From NCBI GenBank assembly GCA_049599735.1, contig JBMYOX010000019.1:1-46819 (forward strand): a DNA stretch of 46,819 nucleotides, written 5' to 3'. The stretch's first letter is position 1. Each line of letters starts with the position of its first letter. This document shows positions 42,748 through 46,819 of the stretch, in pieces. The DNA comes from Pontibacterium sp049599735 (GTDB lineage Bacteria > Pseudomonadota > Gammaproteobacteria > Pseudomonadales > Balneatricaceae). The notes under the pieces are model-generated. The model was not told the origin of the DNA. It saw only the letters and a program-made list of their open reading frames with translations, and made no database searches. The position numbers and the translations under genes are program-made.

Positions 42748-45483
42748 GTGAGTACTAAGTATCTCAAGCGCTTTTTTAAACCGGGTTCTATTGCTGTTTT
42801 TGGCGCATCTGAAACCCAAAACAGTATGGGTGGTGCTGTACTTCAAAATTTGCTGGAAAGTGGTTTTCAGGGTGAATTGATAGCTGTAAATTCTCAAGGT
42901 TATGATCAGGTTTATGGTGTGCCTTGTGTGAAAACGGTTGCCGATCTGCCTAGCATGCCCGACCTGGCTATCATTTGTTCGCCGCCCGAAACTGTGCCCG
43001 ACATTATCCGCAAGCTGGGTGCTAATATGGTGAAAGCGGCGGTTATTTTGACGGGCGGACTGTCCCGGCTGAATGCCAGGACGGCACGTACTTTACATGA
43101 TGAAGTGAAAGAATCTGCCCGTCCCTATGGCATTCGTATATTAGGTCCGGACTGCATGGGTATGCTGGTGCCGGGGCATAAGATGAATGCCAGTTATTCC
43201 CACGTTAATATTGCTAAAGGAAAAGTGGCTTACGTGGGTCAGTCGGGCCTGCTGGGTACGGCGATGATTGATTGGGCGAACGGACAGGGTATCGGGTTTT
43301 CGCACTTCCTGACACTGGGCAGTGGGGTTGACGTAGACTTGCCCTCGGTCGTCGATTATCTGGCACAAGACCCCTATACCCAGTCTATTTTATTGCAGGT
43401 GGATCATGTTTCCGGCTCTGCCCGTAATTTTCTGTCCGCGATACGCTCGGCTTCGCGTAATAAGCTGGTGCTGGTGCTTAAATCGGATGGTGTTCATCAC
43501 CAGAAGGGTCACGATGAAGTAGCGCCTGGTATCGAAAATGAAGATCAAATTTACGATGCTGCTTTAAGGCGTGCCGGGGTTGTGCGTGTAGAAACCTCAG
43601 ATGAGTTGTTTAACGCACTTGAAACACTTTCACGGATGAAACCCATGCGGGGAGAACGTCTGGCGATTGTGTCCAACGGTATGGGGCCAATTTCACTGGC
43701 GGCTGATCGTTTGCTAAAGAAAAGTGGAAAATTGGCAGAGCTTGCTGAGCAAACGATAGAGCAACTGCGTCCTCACCTGCCAGAGCACTGGGATGGCAAA
43801 AATCCGGTCGATTTACACGCCGATGCAACACCGGAGCGTTTTGCCGAGGCTATCCGGATTTTATCAAAAGATAACAATGTTGACGGTGTAATGGTGCTGC
43901 ATGCACCAACACGTTTGGCACCCGGTGTTGATACAGCGGACGAGGTTGTGAAAGTCGCCCGTAAAACACCGCGTAACGTGCTGACCTGCTGGATGGGGCG
44001 GGCAACGGCAATTGAATCACGCAATCATTTTAATGCAGCAGGTATTCCGACCTTTATTACTCCGGAAGAAACGGTCGATGCTTTTATGCATATGGTGGAC
44101 TTTCGCCGTAATCAGGAAGTGATGCGCCAGACACCTGCACCCCATGTGGAACAGAACAGCCCGAACCATATACGCGCCCGTGGTTTAGTCGCTAATGCGT
44201 TGGGCGAAAAACGTGACTACCTGACCCATGCTGAGGTAGGGGATCTGCTGGATCTTTATGACACGCCGGTTGCTAATTCTTACTATGCAGAAGATTTGAA
44301 TGCCGTGGTTGATATCGCCAAAGGACTTGGCGGCTCTATTGCTGTTAAAGCCTTGCACCGGGACAATATGTATCCCTTCTGTTATGACAAAACATTTAAT
44401 CAACGTTGGAAGGATGTGGCCCAGGACCTCTACTCTATTTCGGAAGTTAAGCACTCGGTCACCAAGCTGGCATATCGGGTAAGTGAGCGCTACGAAGCGG
44501 TAGATACGATGGGGTTCTGTGTTCAGCAGATGAAACGTGGACTTGAGTCTTTACAGATTAACGTGGGTATTACCCGTGATCCAACGTTTGGCCCGATCAT
44601 TGTCTTTGGTGCAGGCGGGCATGCGGTTGATGTTCAGGCCGACAGGCAGGTTATGCTGCCGCCATTAAATACAGCCCTGGCGCGCGAATTGGTGAATCAC
44701 TCCCGGGTTAGTGATGTTTTATGGGAAAACAGTTATCAGCCAGAACGTGATATAGAATATCTGTGTGAGTTGTTGATTAATCTGTCCCAAATGGTGGTGG
44801 ATTTACCCAATATTAAGTGTCTGGAGATTAACCCCCTACTGCTTAATAAACGTGGCTTGCTGGTGGTGGATGCGGCAGTGTCTCTCGGTGAAGCGGTAGA
44901 GCCGGCTATTTCTCCTTATCCGGAACATCTGGCTGAAAACGTGGTGTTAAAACGCTCAAAGCGGCCTGCAGTTATCAGAGCAATTCGAGGTGAGGATGAG
45001 CCTGATCACTTAGCGTTTTATAATACCTTAAGTCCCGAATCGATTCGTATGCGCTATTTCTATAGCCGGGGTGTGCCAACTCATCAGGAATTGGCGACCT
45101 GGACACAGATTGACTACGACAGAGAAATGGCATTTATTATTTCTGCCCCTAAGGTGGACGGGCAGGGGGTTGAAACCCTCGGTGTCGTGCGTGCGGTGAC
45201 TGATCCGGATAATATTCGCAGTGAGTTTTCTGTAGTGATTCGTGATGATCTGCAGGGTGAGGGGCTGGGCGAGGTGTTGATGCAAAAGGTTGTTAATTAT
45301 TGCCGTCAGCGCGGTACTTTAATGATTTTAGGTTCCACTCTTCCTTCCAATAAAGGTATGCAGGGCCTGGCCAAAAAACTAGGGTTTAAGAACAGTTACA
45401 ATGCCGATGAAGAAGTCGTGGATATGAAAATGATGTTGAATGAGCCTACTGAAGACTGGCAGATTTATCGATTACAGCATTAA
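42748..45483 (+). CDS. pat: Pat-type protein acetyltransferase (NDP-forming acyl-CoA synthetase + GNAT)
   Basis: This protein of about 911 residues joins an ADP-forming acetyl-CoA synthetase-like part to a GNAT domain, as in Pat/PatZ (YfiQ), the lysine acetyltransferase that turns off acetyl-CoA synthetase. It opens STKYLKRFFKPGSIAVFGASE (CoA-binding), then has GYVGQSGLLGTAMIDWA and SNGMGPISLAADRLL (ligase-like), ATP-grasp elements (AVKALHRDN, IIVFGAGGHAVDVQAD, LEINPLLLNKRG) and a GNAT domain in the last 165 residues (SPESIRMRYFYSR, DLQGEGLGEVLMQKVVNYCRQRG). I choose the GTG at 42748 with AGGGG upstream; a TTG at 42724 would add eight residues and has a weaker site. Confidence 0.88.
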   Translation: MSTKYLKRFFKPGSIAVFGASETQNSMGGAVLQNLLESGFQGELIAVNSQGYDQVYGVPCVKTVADLPSMPDLAIICSPPETVPDIIRKLGANMVKAAVILTGGLSRLNARTARTLHDEVKESARPYGIRILGPDCMGMLVPGHKMNASYSHVNIAKGKVAYVGQSGLLGTAMIDWANGQGIGFSHFLTLGSGVDVDLPSVVDYLAQDPYTQSILLQVDHVSGSARNFLSAIRSASRNKLVLVLKSDGVHHQKGHDEVAPGIENEDQIYDAALRRAGVVRVETSDELFNALETLSRMKPMRGERLAIVSNGMGPISLAADRLLKKSGKLAELAEQTIEQLRPHLPEHWDGKNPVDLHADATPERFAEAIRILSKDNNVDGVMVLHAPTRLAPGVDTADEVVKVARKTPRNVLTCWMGRATAIESRNHFNAAGIPTFITPEETVDAFMHMVDFRRNQEVMRQTPAPHVEQNSPNHIRARGLVANALGEKRDYLTHAEVGDLLDLYDTPVANSYYAEDLNAVVDIAKGLGGSIAVKALHRDNMYPFCYDKTFNQRWKDVAQDLYSISEVKHSVTKLAYRVSERYEAVDTMGFCVQQMKRGLESLQINVGITRDPTFGPIIVFGAGGHAVDVQADRQVMLPPLNTALARELVNHSRVSDVLWENSYQPERDIEYLCELLINLSQMVVDLPNIKCLEINPLLLNKRGLLVVDAAVSLGEAVEPAISPYPEHLAENVVLKRSKRPAVIRAIRGEDEPDHLAFYNTLSPESIRMRYFYSRGVPTHQELATWTQIDYDREMAFIISAPKVDGQGVETLGVVRAVTDPDNIRSEFSVVIRDDLQGEGLGEVLMQKVVNYCRQRGTLMILGSTLPSNKGMQGLAKKLGFKNSYNADEEVVDMKMMLNEPTEDWQIYRLQH

Positions 45484-45634
45484 ATTTAATATAAATTTAT
45501 CTGTACACTGAAAAATAACTGCTACACTGAAAGAATATTTTAGTTTATCGCAGTGTTGATTCAAGATTGGTAACAGAAGCAGTGCTCGACTTGTGCATCA
45601 TGTAGTACCCTCCTCTGAGTAGATAAGTAGGTTT
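45484..45634 (+). other. Region between pat and its hairpin: direct repeats and candidate sRNA
   Basis: A 10-bp direct repeat TACACTGAAA occurs at 45504-45513 and 45523-45532, 19 bases apart (about two helical turns). Downstream, a pyrimidine-rich segment TACCCTCCTC (45606-45615) precedes the terminator hairpin. This layout, an anti-Shine-Dalgarno-like C/U-rich stretch followed by a strong Rho-independent terminator, is seen in trans-acting small RNAs. I found no convincing promoter, so it may instead be the pat 3' UTR or the azlCD leader. Confidence 0.35.
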
Positions 45635-45635
45635 T

Positions 45636-45659
45636 GGCCGCTTTTAAAGCGGCCTTTTT
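45636..45659 (+). terminator. Strong intrinsic terminator downstream of pat
   Basis: GGCCGCTTT (45636-45644) pairs with AAAGCGGCC (45646-45654), realistically with a 5-base loop TTTAA, and five Ts follow. It lies 152 bases after the pat stop and 107 bases before the azlC start. Confidence 0.88.
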
Positions 45660-45765
45660 GTGCCTGTCATTTTTAACTGTATTCGTTGGTTATTGGCATC
45701 AGCTTAATCGGGTGCTAGCATGCAGGCGTTTCGCCTTTTCATTTAATTTGGTTACTCCTTTCCGC

Positions 45766-46461
45766 ATGACAGCTTCTCTGAATCAGCTTGCTCTGAAAGC
45801 CACTTTACCTGTGCTCTTTGGTTACCTGCCACTGGGCATCGCCTTTGGTGTCCTGTTCAGTGAGTTGGGTTATCACTGGTTATTTGCAACGGCCATGGGC
45901 CTTTTTATCTATGCGGGTGCCGCACAGTTTTTGGCGGTTGGATTACTGGCGAATCAGGCTGGCTTGGCTGAGATATTTGTAACGACTTTATTGTTGAATT
46001 CCCGGCATTTATTTTATGGCATCTCTATGCTTAGTCGCATAAAGACAAAAGGTTGGCGACGGTTTTACCTGATTTTCGGGCTGACAGATGAGACCTTCTC
46101 ACTACTGACCTCTACAACCCTGCCTTCCTCGGTAGATGCAACGGCCTTTCAGTTAAGGGTGACTTTATTTAATCAGTGTTATTGGGTGCTGGGTTGTACG
46201 CTGGGTGCCTGGTTGGGTGGTCAGATCAGTTTCTCCACTGAGGGTATCGAATTTGTCTTGCCAGCCCTTTTTATGGTGCTGGCGATAGAACAATACCGCC
46301 ATCTGCGACAGGCAGCCCCTTTTGTGCTGGCCTTGGTTATTGGCATGGGGGTGTTATTACTGATTAGTCGTGATCAGATGCTACTGATTTCAATACTGCT
46401 CTCGGTGGCAGTATTGCTGTTATATAAGGGAGGAGAGCGATGGAATCCGTACCGTACCTGA
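45766..46461 (+). CDS. azlC: AzlC family branched-chain amino acid exporter subunit
   Basis: AzlC is the large membrane subunit of an AzlCD exporter for branched-chain amino acids or related compounds. From the ATG at 45766 the 231-residue product starts MTASLNQLALKATLPVLFGYLPLGIAFGVLF, then AMGLFIYAGAAQFLAVGLL, LLLNSRHLFYGISML and FGLTDETFSLL, all AzlC features, with about six membrane helices. The open frame extends to 45634, but its first part is the terminator sequence, so I reject it. No clear ribosome-binding site precedes the ATG, leaving the start less certain. It overlaps azlD by 22 bases. Confidence 0.87.
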   Translation: MTASLNQLALKATLPVLFGYLPLGIAFGVLFSELGYHWLFATAMGLFIYAGAAQFLAVGLLANQAGLAEIFVTTLLLNSRHLFYGISMLSRIKTKGWRRFYLIFGLTDETFSLLTSTTLPSSVDATAFQLRVTLFNQCYWVLGCTLGAWLGGQISFSTEGIEFVLPALFMVLAIEQYRHLRQAAPFVLALVIGMGVLLLISRDQMLLISILLSVAVLLLYKGGERWNPYRT

Positions 46462-46769
46462 TAGCCGCGATTGCTGTGATGGCAGGTGCGACTTTTTTAA
46501 CCCGTATACTGCCTTTCCTGGTGTTGTACCGGGTTTCAGAACATCCCTTGCTGAATTTTCTCGGGCGTTATCTGCCGCCTGTAATTATGGGACTGTTATT
46601 GATCTATTCTTTCAAAAACGAGCAGATAGTGAGCCTTAGCTTCCTGCCAGAACTGTTTTCGCTGCTAACCGTTATCGCGCTGCATTTACTGATGAGAAAC
46701 TCACTGCTCAGCATTTTGGGCGGCACCGGTTGTTATATGTTACTGGTGCAGACCGCTTTGTTTATGTGA
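46440..46769 (+). CDS. azlD: AzlD family exporter subunit
   Basis: AzlD is the small (109-residue) partner of AzlC. It has four hydrophobic segments (IAAIAVMAGATFLTRILPFLVL; LGRYLPPVIMGLLLIYSF; LPELFSLLTVIALHLLM; LSILGGTGCYMLLVQTALF), with the conserved TRxxPF and YLPP motifs. Its ATG follows GGAGGAGAGCG inside the azlC end and overlaps it by 22 bases, so translation is coupled. The sequence after its stop holds a short CGCCC/GGGCG stem without a U-run at the window edge. Confidence 0.9.
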   Translation: MESVPYLIAAIAVMAGATFLTRILPFLVLYRVSEHPLLNFLGRYLPPVIMGLLLIYSFKNEQIVSLSFLPELFSLLTVIALHLLMRNSLLSILGGTGCYMLLVQTALFM

Positions 46770-46819
46770 CTGCTCCCCGCCCTTATCGGGCGAGGCTTCC
46801 AACTTCTTAGGCCGCTGCC

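Noticed and set aside
45634..45765. Upstream extension of the azlC frame
   Set aside because: It would translate the terminator hairpin and adds 44 residues absent from AzlC proteins.

Overview
The window looks like chromosomal core sequence of a marine gammaproteobacterium, most likely an Oceanospirillales/Oceanospirillaceae-type organism. This is inferred from the gene set and order: dnaX-ybaB-recR followed by rnd-ycgL-ycgN, an arsC-wrbA-DUF2069 run divergent from yihY (an order I associate with pseudomonads and relatives), a malate:quinone oxidoreductase, short phasins, a Pat-type acetyltransferase and an ectoine-type aspartate kinase. I cannot name a genus. I see no rRNA, tRNA, CRISPR array, insertion sequence or prophage.

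Layout. 1-2.7 kb: the 3' end of a PaiB-like FMN-binding regulator, a bidirectional terminator, a convergent nucleobase-type permease, and a gene-free stretch holding a probable remnant of an iron-containing alcohol dehydrogenase. 2.7-10.7 kb: a Sel1-repeat/tandem-SPOR envelope protein, the kinase srkA, then a tightly packed replication/repair/RNA group (dnaX, ybaB, recR, rnd, ycgL, ycgN). 10.7-20.1 kb: a PhnD-like binding protein without a signal peptide, hrpB, a periplasmic solute-binding protein paired with a membrane GGDEF-EAL protein, mqo with a long leader containing mini-ORFs, and a DUF4389 membrane protein. 20.2-27 kb: an 18-bp tandem/palindromic repeat, rnr, a copper-type TonB receptor (oprC-like), an LpxR-like outer-membrane protein and dsbB. 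27.4-30.5 kb: a minus-strand operon arsC-wrbA-DUF2069-sufSE whose last gene is a fused cysteine desulfurase and sulfur acceptor. 30.5-37.5 kb: yihY, a lytic transglycosylase, a PAS protein with a degenerate GGDEF motif, hisC, a small coiled-coil protein, a PagL-like beta-barrel and an Ask_Ect-type aspartate kinase. 37.6-46.8 kb: two duplicated phasin transcription units with matching operators, promoters and terminators, then ndpA, yaeQ, a Na/Pi cotransporter, arfB, pat and azlCD.

No single block is an obvious new defence or mobile system. The most informative signals are: the duplicated phasin units with paired palindromic operators, one half of which recurs exactly upstream of mqo; the SufS-SufE fusion; a possible programmed -1 frameshift site in dnaX; the binding-protein/GGDEF-EAL pair; the degenerate GGDEF protein; and the out-of-place Ask_Ect kinase.
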